Positions 1-8,423 of a stretch of 22,296 nucleotides of DNA are shown one piece after another. Position 1 is the stretch's first letter. Each line of letters opens with the position of its first letter. A model generated the notes under the pieces. The model saw only the letters and a list, made by a program, of their open reading frames with translations, made no database searches and was not told the origin of the DNA. A program made the position numbers and the translations under genes. Origin of the DNA: Coemansia sp. RSA 1804 (taxonomy: Eukaryota > Kickxellomycota > Kickxellomycetes > Kickxellales > Kickxellaceae); NCBI GenBank assembly GCA_027578815.1, contig JANBTH010000288.1:1-22296 (forward strand), in the 5' to 3' direction.

Positions 1-784
1 CAACCCTGTTTCTCCTTTTATTTTTCGATTTATCCCATCGTGGCCATTGTTTGGCAAGACGTTTTATTTGTTGTTCGCCTTTCTGCTCTACTAACAAACT
101 AAAAAACCTTTTTTTCCTTCTTCCTTTTTTGCTTTGCTTTCTTTCTTTCTTGCTGCATTCCTTTTATATATTAAACAGCTCCTTTTTACATTTTTATTTT
201 CTTTTATCCCCTTTCCCCTTCTTCCCCCTCCCCACGAGAAAAAGGACAAGAAAGTAGTCGGAGTCAACAAAACAACAACAACAGCAACAACAAAATAGAC
301 GCCCCTTGGATTAAAAAAACACACGAGCCATCTAACTCGCCAATAACTGGAAACGAAATACCTGGATTTCCTCTTTTGCCTTTTTATGCTGCAGTCAATT
401 AACGAGCTGGTTCTATCTTTCTGTTCCAAACTCTAGTACTAACGACACACATACATACACTTCATACACAGCCTAACGACACCACCACCCATCACACTTG
501 CTCTTCACAGCAGCACCAGCATAATAATCATCCCACTACTACTGTCCTCTTTTTCTTTTTTTCTTTTTCCACTTGGCATTACTAACCGAACCACCACATC
601 CGCACTAATCCCATCCCCATCCCATTCCATTTTATCATCAGCCTCAGCCTCAGCCTCAGCTGTTGAAAGCAAACAAACGGCCCCCCCTTTAAAGAAAGAG
701 GCCCCCCTCCCAAGACACATAGATACAGGATATCTTTTTTCCACCAAAAAGGCATTCATCGCTTTTCTTCGTTCCACGATCACT
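1..784. other. Upstream region of the STRAP-like gene, no gene seen
   Basis: This stretch is strongly pyrimidine-biased on the plus strand up to about 240 and again from about 480 to 780. That matches the T/C-rich leaders seen before other genes in the window. The short ORFs on either strand are low-complexity (Phe/Leu/Ser-rich or Lys-rich) and have no recognisable domain. I read it as promoter plus 5' leader of the gene starting at 785. It could also contain the end of a gene that starts before the window. Confidence 0.5.
639..660. repeat. CAGCCT hexamer tandem repeat, about 3.7 copies
   Basis: The hexamer CAGCCT is repeated head to tail without mismatch in the leader of the STRAP-like gene. 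It is a short microsatellite in untranslated sequence, and no function is evident. Confidence 0.8.
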
Positions 785-1936
785 ATGCCGTCGTCAACCA
801 CGCCGTCTCCCCAGCCACAGACGCCGCAGATTCCGCTGACCTGTTCGGGACACACGCGCCCCGTTGTGCAGCTGGCCTTTTCGGGCTTCATCTCCGGCAG
901 CAACAGCAACTACATGCTCATCAGCGCATGCAAAGGTAAGAACATATGGAAAACTAGTCTCCTTTTTTTTGACTCCGACTGGGACGGAAGGAAGAAAGAA
1001 AATACAAGCCTCCCCCACCTCTTTCCTTCTCTGCTTTGATCTGCGATTAACCGATTGATTCCTTCTTTTTTTGCCTCCTCCGCCGTAGATGGAAAGCCGA
1101 TCCTGCGCAACGGGCCGACCGGCGACTGGCTGGGCACATTCGTCGGCCACAAGGGCGCGGTGTGGAGCGCCATGCTCAACGCCAACACCACCAGAGCCGT
1201 CACCGCATCGGCCGACTACACAGCCAAGGTGTGGAACGCCATCACTGGCCAGGAGCTGGTGACGCTCGCACACAAGCACATTGTCAAGACGGCCGACTTT
1301 GCGGCTGACGACAATGGCGACGACGACGAAGGCAACGTTGTGGTCACCGGCGGCCAGGACAAGGCGGTGCGGCTGTTCGATATTGCGCGGCCCGATGCGC
1401 CCACCGTTGTGGCCACGCACGACGCGCCGCTGCGCAACGTCAAGTGGTCGGCGCACAGGCGGCTGGTGCTGAGCGCCGCCGACGACCGCTGCATCAACGC
1501 CATCGATGTGCGCGCCCCGCCGGCCGCCGCTGTTGTTGCCTCGCTGGCGGCGCCGGCGCCAATTGCCAACATCTCGCTGACGGGCGACGGCAGACTGCTG
1601 TCGTGTGCGGCCGGCAACCGCGTGGTTGTGTGGGACACCGATGCGCTCAGAGTCGTCAAGGACTTTGCTGTCGACTACGAGGTGTCTGTTGCCGCCATCA
1701 ATCCGCAGAGATCGCGCATTGTTGCCGGCGCAAAGTCCGATCTCCTCATCCGCGTCATCGACTACGACTCGGGCGCCCTCGTTGACACGCACAAGGGCCA
1801 CCACGGCCCCGTCCACGACGCCTGCTTCAATCCCGACGGTCACGTGTACGCCACCGGCTCTGAGGACGGAACCGTCAGGCTCTGGCAGACAAACCCCGGA
1901 ACCGTCTACGGTCTGTGGCAGCCCAGGGCGCTGTGA
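785..1936 (+). CDS. STRAP: STRAP-family WD40 repeat protein (serine-threonine kinase receptor-associated protein homologue)
   Basis: Two exons, 785-935 and 1089-1936, join across a 153-nt intron (AAAG|GTAAGA ... CCGTAG). The split codon becomes GAT, giving ...SACKDGKPILRNG and a 332-residue protein, close to the roughly 350 residues of animal STRAP. The order of conserved blocks is typical of the family: GHTRPVV, then DGKPILRNGPTGDW, then GTFVGHKGAVWSA, then ASADYTAKVWNA, and a last blade reading GSEDGTVRLWQTNPGTVYGLW. The whole protein is a WD40 propeller. Family members are scaffold proteins; in animals STRAP (Unrip) binds the SMN complex in the cytoplasm and modulates TGF-beta receptor signalling. 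In a fungus an RNP-assembly or general scaffold role is the more likely reading, by inference. The start is the first Met before the conserved CSGHTRPV block. An acidic insert (DDNGDDDEGN) sits in a blade loop. Confidence 0.93.
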
Positions 1937-2004
1937 TCCGCTCAGTTCTGCTTCCTTTGTTTTGTTCCTTGATTTCGTTGGCAGCATCAGCAACGACAAA
2001 AATG

Positions 2005-2010
2005 AATAAA
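2005..2010 (+). terminator. Candidate poly(A) signal AATAAA of the STRAP-like gene
   Basis: A canonical AATAAA lies 69 nt after the STRAP-like stop codon, in the context AATGAATAAATG. The same 12-mer occurs at the end of the last ORF of the window (about 22205-22216). It is the only canonical copy seen before the next gene starts. Confidence 0.45.
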
Positions 2011-2143
2011 TGCCCGCCTTTGGAGCCCAATCTCTCTTTCAGTAAGAAAAAACCTCGCTCAGCACCAAATTGTTTTTTCTCTTTTTTCTCTTCTTTTCTC
2101 TGCAAAAAGTAATCTGCCTTCTTTTTTTCCACTGCTCTAAATT

Positions 2144-2161
2144 ATGCCGATTCCCGAATGA
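2144..2161 (+). other. Five-codon upstream ORF overlapping the next start as ATGA
   Basis: ATG CCG ATT CCC GAA TGA forms a complete minimal ORF directly before the phosphatase-like gene. Its stop TGA overlaps the main ATG at 2158, forming ATGA. If the transcript starts upstream of 2144, ribosomes would meet this start first. The main protein would then depend on leaky scanning or on reinitiation right at the stop. The motif is plain in the sequence, but its use in translation is inference. The transcription start is unknown and could lie between the two ATGs. Confidence 0.5.
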
Positions 2162-2748
2162 AGGAGCTTCCCGACTACTTTGTGCATGTTCCCGAGGCCT
2201 TTGCGCTGGTCGAGGAGGGCGTGTACCGCTGCAGCGGGGTTCTGACGCGGGAGCAGATAAAGTACCTGGACACGCTGGACCTGAAGACAGTGCTGGTTCT
2301 CTCGGTGGAGGGCCCATCGCGCGCGTTCACGCAGTACGTCAAAGCCAAGGGCATCCGCAGGATCCACCTGGGCATGACGCGGTGGCAGTCGAGTCTCGGG
2401 TGGAAGCCCGTCAGCGAGGAGCTGATCAAGGACGGGCTCGAGTGCATTCTGGACCGCTCGACCCACCCGCTCCTGGTCGTCTGCTCGTCGGGCGTCCGCG
2501 AAACCGGCACGCTCGTCGGGTGCCTGCGCAAACTGCAGCACTGGAACTTCAACTCCATCGTGTACGAGTACAGGAGCTTTGCTGGCGGGAAGGGCAAGTA
2601 TGCGCAGGAGCTGTTTATTGAGCTCTTTGATGTCGATTTGGTCTCCCTCCCGCCCTCGCTCCCCGAGTGGTTTGCCTATGAGCAGAAGATGTGGTTGCGC
2701 GAGCAGCGCGAGAGGTTTGCTGAGCTGCACGGTGGCATAAAGATTTAG
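2158..2748 (+). CDS. Siw14/OCA-family tyrosine-phosphatase-like protein with an altered active site
   Basis: This is a 196-residue intronless ORF. It has the plant/fungal atypical dual-specificity phosphatase layout of the Siw14/Oca proteins: an N-terminal block FALVEEGVYRCSG (15-27), LKTVLVLSVEGP (42-53), then the phosphate-loop region VVCSSGVRETGTLVGCLRKL (107-126), and EYRSFAGGKG downstream. Yeast Siw14 hydrolyses inositol pyrophosphates, and the related Oca proteins form a complex with it. Here Cys109 is present, but the Cys-X5-Arg arginine position holds Glu115, and the His usually before the Cys is Val108. An Arg occurs one place early (114). I therefore expect weak or no catalysis, like the non-catalytic Oca members, but this is inference. 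The start at 2158 is the first in-frame Met and lies close to the conserved block. It could have an undetected upstream exon. Confidence 0.85.
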   Translation: MKELPDYFVHVPEAFALVEEGVYRCSGVLTREQIKYLDTLDLKTVLVLSVEGPSRAFTQYVKAKGIRRIHLGMTRWQSSLGWKPVSEELIKDGLECILDRSTHPLLVVCSSGVRETGTLVGCLRKLQHWNFNSIVYEYRSFAGGKGKYAQELFIELFDVDLVSLPPSLPEWFAYEQKMWLREQRERFAELHGGIKI

Positions 2749-2937
2749 TGGGAGTGCCGCAAATAAGAAGGATGGACGCAGGGGTGGGAGAGACTTGTTT
2801 CTGCCAATGTTCGCTTATCGATTGAATGGAATGACTTTGGACGCGGTACCCGTGGCGAAACAGGGCGGAGGGTGTTCCGCAGGTTCCATCCGCCTTCTTT
2901 GTCGTTGTGGCCCCGGACTTTGCTCCGATGGAAACAA

Positions 2938-2943
2938 AATAAA
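2938..2943 (+). terminator. Candidate poly(A) signal AATAAA of the phosphatase-like gene
   Basis: A canonical AATAAA stands about 190 nt after the stop codon, in an A-rich tract (ACAAAATAAAAAACAAT). A second copy (TTAATAAAACC) follows within 30 nt. Either could serve the phosphatase-like gene. Confidence 0.35.
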
Positions 2944-3613
2944 AAACAATCATCCGCTCGTTCATTTAATAAAACCAGCACATCACAGAACACATGAAAG
3001 CTGGAAAGCTGAATTGACCAGGCATGTCCACGTGCCCCCCTCTTCTCCTCTCCCCTCCCCCGCTCAGTCTTTTGGCTATCTTTCTGACATCTGGCCAATA
3101 GGCAGCGACAACATGGGACATGTCCATTTCATAAATCGCTACTTTGGCCTTTTGCGCATCCGTCTTTGTTGCGGATTTTTCTATGCTTTCTTATTTACCT
3201 GATAAAAGGCGTGATCTTGCTTCAATTACGTCTTCAATGAATTGCAGCAGGTATAGAGCAGAGAGACGGGGGAGAGAGGCAGTAAGCCGCAAATGCTACC
3301 GCCTTTACAACACACCCACCAAGCAATATGAGCACATGTCCGCCGCACTTGGTAGAATGGCAATGGGAATTGGGCGCTAAACGTGTGCGGTTTCAGCAAG
3401 CTGGGGCGGCTGGGCTTTGTCGCTTTTGCCTCCCTCCTTTCCTTCCCTTTCCTTTCCTCTTTCCTCTGTGCTGTCTGTGCCTACTTTTTTTTTTTTGCTG
3501 GTCAATAGACAAACAAATTCTCGTCATCCTTGCTTCCTTGTCTTCTTGGTAGCTGGGCTGTATGCACGAATTGCACTCTTTTATTATCAACATCTGTTAT
3601 CCACCCATCTCTT

Positions 3614-3621
3614 TATAAAAG
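3614..3621 (+). promoter_or_regulatory. TATA-like element upstream of the R3H gene
   Basis: TATAAAAG lies 110 nt before the ATG at 3731, just after a T/C-rich tract. The spacing suits a TATA box with a short leader. It is assigned by sequence match and position only. Confidence 0.35.
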
Positions 3622-3730
3622 AACGGCAAAGCCCGGTTGCTTGTAACCACCAACCGCATTACTTGGCATTACTTGGGCTTCTTTTTCTTTTTTTATAATC
3701 TGTGGACAAGTAGCGAACGTTAAACCGAAT

Positions 3731-5550
3731 ATGGCTATTCTGGCAGCACTTGGAATGGGCAGTCTGCGCGTTTCCAGCGCCAATGCCTCCACGAGCACCC
3801 TGCCGCACAGACATCACCGCTCCGCAGCAACCTCGGCTGGTGCCGATAATGCAAGCGTCTCCAGCAATGCCAGCAATGCCAGCAATGCTAGCAATGACGA
3901 CAACGGTAAGCTCATCTTGAATGTATAAACCACTGTCCAGATGGTAATGATTCACTTTATATCCAACTCCTTTTTGCCATTGCGTCCTTCTGTGGACTGC
4001 GGTTATCATCTAATTCATGCCGCAGGCGCGTTTCTGTCATAAAAGAACATACTCTTTTGTAAGCCATAAAGACGCATTTGAATAAAAGTACGAGTCGGAA
4101 ACGATGACGACAACATTCTTCTCTTCTCCACAGCAGGCAAGAATTACAATAACTCCCCCCTCTCTCTCCATCTCTTTTCACTTGTCTGCTTCCACCACCC
4201 CCTCTCCTTGTGGACAATGGCCCATTTAATCTTCCATGCTTTCCAAACATTTTTCTCTTTTCCCTTTGTTTTATTATTAGAGAGAAATGGGAAAACCACA
4301 GGGTTGGATAAAAGGCAAGTGTGATGTGTGATATGGTATTTCCGTATATGTCCATATTTCCTACTTTATCGTTTTTTGGCTTTTTACGAGGGATTCTTCA
4401 TTACCCTTCATTCAGTACTCGTCCTGCCTCGCATTTCCTTTTCCTTCTTGCCACTTGCGTTTCTCGCTTTCTTGAATGCTTTAACTTTAAACTGTATCGT
4501 ATTTAACTAGTTGGTTAGCTGGCTACTTTTTTTGTACTTTTTTATTTCGCGCTGCGACAATTGCTGTATTTTTCTATATTTCTACTTTTTCTCCCCCTTC
4601 ATACAAAATCTCATTTATTTATATTGCTTAATCGTTTCTTCATTCTCGTTGAAAGCCTTATCTCTTTTTTTATAGACTATTCGCGTGAACTAGACGCTGA
4701 TACGACAGACTACTTTCTTCAGCCAAGACGAAAGCAGCACCAGCTCACGCCGCCATCGCCAAAGGCACAACACACCAGTAGCGACAGCAATTCAGACTCG
4801 AACGCACTGAGCTTTGACACTACAATGGCTACAGGTATCATGAAATACAACACCAGCAGCAGCAATAGCAGCACTGCTTCGCCTTTTACATCCAAGAACA
4901 GCCAGCTGTCCAAGACAGCAAAGGCAAAGACAGCCCCTGTTTCCAGCCCTAAAAACGGCAGCACTGCAAACATCGCCGGAATCCGCAGGGCGCTAAGACG
5001 TGCACACACGCCCGAGGGCCTTGTGCTGCACTACGAGTCTCGCTTGCGAGCCTTTCTGGGCATTAACGAAGACGGCTCCGAGGCAAGCAGCACAGGCTGT
5101 GAAACCGGCGACGATGACGGCGACTGGCTGATGGTTGAGCAAGACGAAGCTGGCGGCATGTTTTCGCCCGTCGGCTACAAAACCTTCCTGGACGACGATA
5201 TCGTGGTTCTCGAGAAGGCGCTCAACAAGCTAAGAGACGCCTCCACCGCTACTCGCAAAGGCTCGTCAACTCCGTCGAAACAAAATAACAACAACAACAA
5301 CACCAACTGCTCGTCGCCCGAAATCGTTGCTGGCATCAAAAACAGTCTTGTGGCCCAGTGGGCTATCAACGATAGCTTCAAGCGCATGATTGTCCACACC
5401 ATGTGCCGCTACTACGGTCTGGTCTCCTTCAGCGACACCACCGATTCCGGACACACGGCGCTGCACATCTGCCACCCGCGCTTCTTCAACGACAAGGACG
5501 TTGTTGCTCCCCCGTCAACCACCTTCCACCACTTTTTATTCAACAACTAA
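3731..5550 (+). CDS. R3H-domain protein, two exons
   Basis: Exons 3731-3905 and 4676-5550 join across GT-AG (AACG|GTAAGC ... TTATAG). The split codon restores GAC and yields 349 residues, ...SNDDNDYSRELDADTTDYF. Residues 1-60 are low-complexity with four near-identical SNA units. Residues 60-155 are Ser/Thr/Lys-rich and disordered-looking. A basic helix GIRRALRRAHTPEG (about 160-173) starts the conserved part. The C-terminal part carries RMIVH (295-299), which is the Arg-X3-His signature, followed by RYYGLVSFSD and LHICHP, the expected R3H fold order. R3H domains bind single-stranded nucleic acids, so a role in RNA or ssDNA binding is likely; the exact pathway is unknown. A basic helix before the R3H domain recalls R3H-associated N-terminal regions. 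The long intron makes the first exon less certain than the second. Confidence 0.72.
3863..3898 (+). repeat. Four-copy 9-bp tandem repeat AGCAATGCC inside exon 1 of the R3H gene
   Basis: Two perfect copies and two copies with small changes (AGCAATGCT, AGCAATGAC) run head to tail in frame, encoding Ser-Asn-Ala three times and then Ser-Asn-Asp. The in-frame unit length means copy-number change would not break the protein. Confidence 0.85.
3906..4675 (+). other. Candidate 770-nt intron of the R3H gene
   Basis: The stretch starts GTAAGC and ends TTTTTTTATAG, and the exon phases match across it. It is far longer than the 74- and 153-nt introns of the other genes here. It has stops in all plus frames and T-rich sequence throughout, and no convincing internal exon was seen. 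Two other acceptor-like sites (ATGCCGCAG near 4025 and TCTCCACAG near 4133) leave room for a skipped or alternative exon. Confidence 0.55.
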
Positions 5551-5997
5551 GCAACATCTGGGATGTTTTTCTTCATTATCTCCACATTCACAGCTGAGCT
5601 GCTTTGCTCTATAAGACATAAAGTGCCTATTCCGTACAAATTCATTGCTTTCACATTTCTCTTCTTTTTTTACCTTTGACACAGCTGTACGTTTTAATTG
5701 GGCATTCAATAACAGTAAAGTATGTAATTTGCTATAAGAAATCCTTAAAACTATACAAGACACAACGCCGCTTTTATGCTTTAGGCACTCATTGTCGCGA
5801 ATAGCTTATAAAGTCCTTGGAATTGCTTTGAGGGCCGGTAAATACCAGACGCTAATCTCAAGTCCTTATTCACTGCTCTGAGCAACCCATTTTTTTATAT
5901 CGATACATTATTTTCAAGCATTAACAAACATATTGGAATGGCACTGCCCGACATTTCTGAGAGAGGAAATATATTTATTTAAAAAGCGCTAACTAAT
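5551..5997. other. Intergenic space between convergent genes, no gene seen
   Basis: This is the 3' to 3' region between the plus-strand R3H gene and the minus-strand zinc-finger gene. It is AT-rich with no domain-bearing ORF. It should hold both 3' UTRs. Confidence 0.6.
5974..5979 (-). terminator. Candidate poly(A) signal of the C2H2 gene
   Basis: TTTATT on the plus strand reads AATAAA on the minus strand, 19 nt past the stop codon of the C2H2 gene. It is in an AT-rich tract. Confidence 0.4.
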
Positions 5998-7101
5998 CTA
6001 CTGGCCGACATTTCCAAAGAAATTTAGAGGGGCCCCATATGCCTGACCTACCGGTGCCGCCGACGATGGCTGCAGCATCACATTTGACATGGCGTTGACC
6101 ATATGGCCAGGAGAAAAGGGCGGCGGTACGACCATCCCATGGGCACCGATTAGCGCCGGGTTGCCAGGTGCCGATGGACAAGGGATCATGGGCACTTGAT
6201 TAAATCCAAAGTGCGGCTGGGAGGGATGCAGGTTCGGCGGAGATGCTGGCATGCGGAACAGCGGCTGAGCATAGGAATGGTAGCCGGGCATGTAGTAGTG
6301 CTTGTAGTAGGGCTTGCGGCGACTGCGTGGCATTGGGTCCTCGTGGAGCTTTGAGTGCCGACGTAGGTTGCTGAGCACCGAGAACCTCTTCTTGCATCCT
6401 GGGAACGTGCACTGGTGCGGCTTCTCTCCCGTATGCGTGTACATGTGCGTTGTCAATGACGAGGGGCGTGTGAAACACTTGAGGCATCTCTCACACTGGT
6501 ACCGCGTGCGCTTAGCTCCGGCATCCTGTTCGGATGCGGCGGCGGCAGGGGTAGACGTCGACGGTTCTTGCGAGGACGATTCGTCGTTGTTTTCTTCAGA
6601 TATTGCAGACAACGGCAACGTTTCTGTCTGCAATACTGGAAGAGAGGGAGTATTTATCTGTTGAAGAGAGCTTGTTTCGTTAGGAATCTGTTCTGCGCAA
6701 GGCATCCATGACTCTGCGAGTGGTTGATCTGTACACAGCGGAAAGCGGTTGAAAATTCCGCCAAGCAGTGAAAGTTGCAAGTAGTCGAGATGGACCAGTT
6801 CGTTGGGAACGGTCATGTTAATCATTGGCTCCGACATGGGAGGCGTGGTCTGCAATGAAGACGATCCGAGTGGCGACAGTGCGTTGAATAATGAACCGGA
6901 TGTTGCCAACTGATTGCAAATGTTGTTATTATTACCGCCAAGCACCGGCATTGAAGCACGACGGTACGCGTTATGCATACTCATTGCAATATCTGCGTTT
7001 ATCGTCTGTTCAGAACTACACAGAGCAATGTTCTCGCTGTTACCAATGCTGCTATTTTGTTGGTTGTTCATTGTGGCGTAGTCTATCAAGTAAAGTAGCA
7101 T
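5998..7101 (-). CDS. C2H2 zinc-finger transcription factor (two fingers)
   Basis: A 367-residue intronless ORF. Finger 1 (203-223) is CERC, a 12-residue spacer, then HMYTH. A TGEKPHQ linker leads to finger 2 (231-253), CTFPGC, 12 residues, then HSKLH. The linker and the core SSLTTH and SNLRRH are typical of DNA-binding fungal factors. The N-terminal 200 residues are Asn/Ser/Thr/Gln-rich with an acidic Ser/Glu patch (EENNDESSSQE), which looks like an activation or regulatory region. The C-terminus is Pro/Met/Gly-rich with basic RSRRKPYYKHYY right after the fingers. It should act in the nucleus; targets cannot be told from sequence. A second Met at residue 11 (7071) has a better context (A at -3) and leads into MNNQQNSS, so the protein may be 357 residues. 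A long gene-free region lies upstream. Confidence 0.88.
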   Translation of the reverse strand: MLLYLIDYATMNNQQNSSIGNSENIALCSSEQTINADIAMSMHNAYRRASMPVLGGNNNNICNQLATSGSLFNALSPLGSSSLQTTPPMSEPMINMTVPNELVHLDYLQLSLLGGIFNRFPLCTDQPLAESWMPCAEQIPNETSSLQQINTPSLPVLQTETLPLSAISEENNDESSSQEPSTSTPAAAASEQDAGAKRTRYQCERCLKCFTRPSSLTTHMYTHTGEKPHQCTFPGCKKRFSVLSNLRRHSKLHEDPMPRSRRKPYYKHYYMPGYHSYAQPLFRMPASPPNLHPSQPHFGFNQVPMIPCPSAPGNPALIGAHGMVVPPPFSPGHMVNAMSNVMLQPSSAAPVGQAYGAPLNFFGNVGQ

Positions 7102-7741
7102 TTAAAAGCACAAGATGATTCAATAGATGGTCGGTTAGCAATACGTGATGTTTTATGATTAGTCTGGAATAGAAACAACAAGGCACTAGTGCGCAACTGC
7201 CTTCTATAAGAGGGTTTATTAGTTTATGAGCATATCGTTTTTTGCCATAGAAAAGGGTGCTGCCATGACCTATTTTTTTAGGCGGATACACTCAAGTCAT
7301 ACAAAAGACGACGGCAGAAACCAGCTCAATGTCCACATGATTTTGTAAAGACAACCAAGGTTTTTATGGCTGCTCAGCAAAATAGTTCCACTATTAATAA
7401 GATGGAAAACATGGATACGAATCTGACAAATCCAACAGGAAAACAATTAGAAGAAAACAAGACCAACGCTATGGAAATTAAGAAACCCTACCTTGTTTTT
7501 TTTATAGCAGCCTCTACTCGTGTGCAAGGATAATGTTGCTACTGCTTCAACTGTGTCCAGCACAATTGTATAATCTTTTTATAGACCGCTACAGCCACTC
7601 TTATGGCCAGGTGGTTCTACAGAGAAAAATTGTATGAAGTGAGTAGACACGGTTTTGCATCTTGCTGTTAGTTTGTGTTTGGAGAGCATTTTAATAGCAA
7701 CACACGCAAATGTGAAGATAGGAATTGGGTTTGGATTTGCA
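7102..7741. other. Upstream region of the C2H2 gene, no secure gene
   Basis: This is AT-rich and contains only short ORFs. On the minus strand it has intron-like borders (GTAGGG ... TTTGTCAG, with a CTAAT inside) near 7415-7485, and short hydrophobic reading frames on both sides. These might be the tail of the membrane-protein remnant at 7742-8423 or part of a spliced 5' leader of the C2H2 gene. I cannot decide between these. Confidence 0.35.
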
Positions 7742-8423
7742 TTACCCATTACAACGGCTATCAACGGCCAATTCAGTGCTAGTCCAGATAATAGCATGGA
7801 TGCCGCCAATGTTGGAAGCAAGCATATTCAGCTGAGAATATAACACGGCGCCCAACACATAAAGGCTGGAAAAAGAAACGCCAATGTGATCATATTCGCA
7901 TGTATGGTAGCCACATTCCCGTGGCGCCAAGAAAAATGTTTGGCGTAGACCTGCGAGCCAAGAAACAAGGGGAGACAAACAACTATTTTCTGGAACGGCT
8001 GTTACAACTGACAACTGCGCCAGAAAAGCTATCACCATACTGATTTACAGAGTACAATGTCTGTTGTAGGCGAGGTTCTATTAAAAGAAGCCCGCTTATG
8101 ACAGACATTGTACTCTGTATAAATCAGTATTGAGGTAGAAGCCATCCAGAAGACATTTTCTAAGTGAACAGCTAATACGCACTCACACAAGAAAATGGCA
8201 GACAAGCGAATAAAAAGACAGCAAAAGCCAAAACGTAATAAGGGAACCTGTGTGTCTATTTAAAGAAACATTGGGCATTATAGAAAACACGGAATTAGGC
8301 TTTGGAACAATTCAGCCCCATGCGGTAAAAATAGAAGCATTATAGAACTTACATTTTCCGTTTCTTGAGAAACAACCGTACAATGCCGAGAATTGGTATA
8401 GTATATTCACAAATGTCGGAGTG
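7742..8423 (-). pseudogene. Candidate intron-containing or decayed multi-spanning membrane protein gene
   Basis: No family is firmly recognised. On the minus strand a frame ending IPILGIVRLFLKKRK (to 8353) meets a canonical GTAAGT donor. The acceptor CACACAG at 8248-8254 restores ATG across the junction and continues MFPYYVLAFAVFLFACLPFSC to 8187, where GTGAGT follows. That is a short hydrophobic segment, a basic loop, then a second hydrophobic segment, as in TM1-loop-TM2 of fungal 7TM receptors. A third open stretch (7742-8014, minus) begins LSVVTAVPENSC after a GCGCAG acceptor and contains SFSSLYVLGAVLYSQLNML. It then stops. Further hydrophobic residues (LNWPLIAVVMGNANP) continue in another frame, so either another intron or a frameshift is needed. 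No N-terminus was found. I call it a remnant because no complete reading frame could be assembled. It may be chance hydrophobicity of AT-rich DNA. Confidence 0.3.
8037..8130. repeat. Near-perfect inverted repeat, 28/30-nt arms with 36-nt spacer
   Basis: The left arm is 8037-8064 and the right arm 8101-8130. They are reverse complements apart from one extra TA in the right arm. The inner 17 nt (CAGAGTACAATGTCTGT and its complement) are perfect and are bordered on both outer sides by TA. Outside them, ATACTGATT and AATCAGTAT pair again. It could form a long hairpin in DNA or RNA. The TA borders recall Tc1/mariner-type insertion, so this may be a minimal terminal-repeat remnant, but no transposase or internal sequence is present. 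Confidence 0.8.

Larger units (their letters stand above)
2749..3730. other. Intergenic region, no gene seen
   Basis: About 980 bp lie between the phosphatase-like gene and the R3H gene. The small ORFs on both strands have no recognisable domain and biased composition. Pyrimidine tracts at roughly 3420-3500 and a T run near 3486-3496 resemble the leaders of other genes here. The right half is probably promoter of the R3H gene. Confidence 0.5.

Noticed and set aside
794..1999. 401-codon minus-strand ORF opposite the STRAP-like gene
   Set aside because: Antisense shadow. It runs straight through the STRAP intron and lacks any recognisable domain.
2070..2621. 183-codon plus-strand ORF overlapping the phosphatase-like gene
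   Set aside because: Shifted-frame shadow: Arg/Gly/Pro-rich with no motif, while the other frame carries all conserved phosphatase-fold blocks.
7579..7914. Class A GPCR TM6/TM7 look-alike on the minus strand (FMCWAPCYIL, then NPIPIF)
   Set aside because: The CWxP and NPxxF resemblance is tempting, but a TGA separates the two parts and the first overlaps the better-supported frame of the same candidate. Hydrophobic AT-rich DNA easily gives such motifs. Kept only as part of the low-confidence remnant.
8037..8130. Reading the palindrome as a bacterial-type terminator or CRISPR-like repeat
   Set aside because: The genome is eukaryotic, there is no T-run termination context, only one repeat pair is present, and there are no spaced direct repeats.
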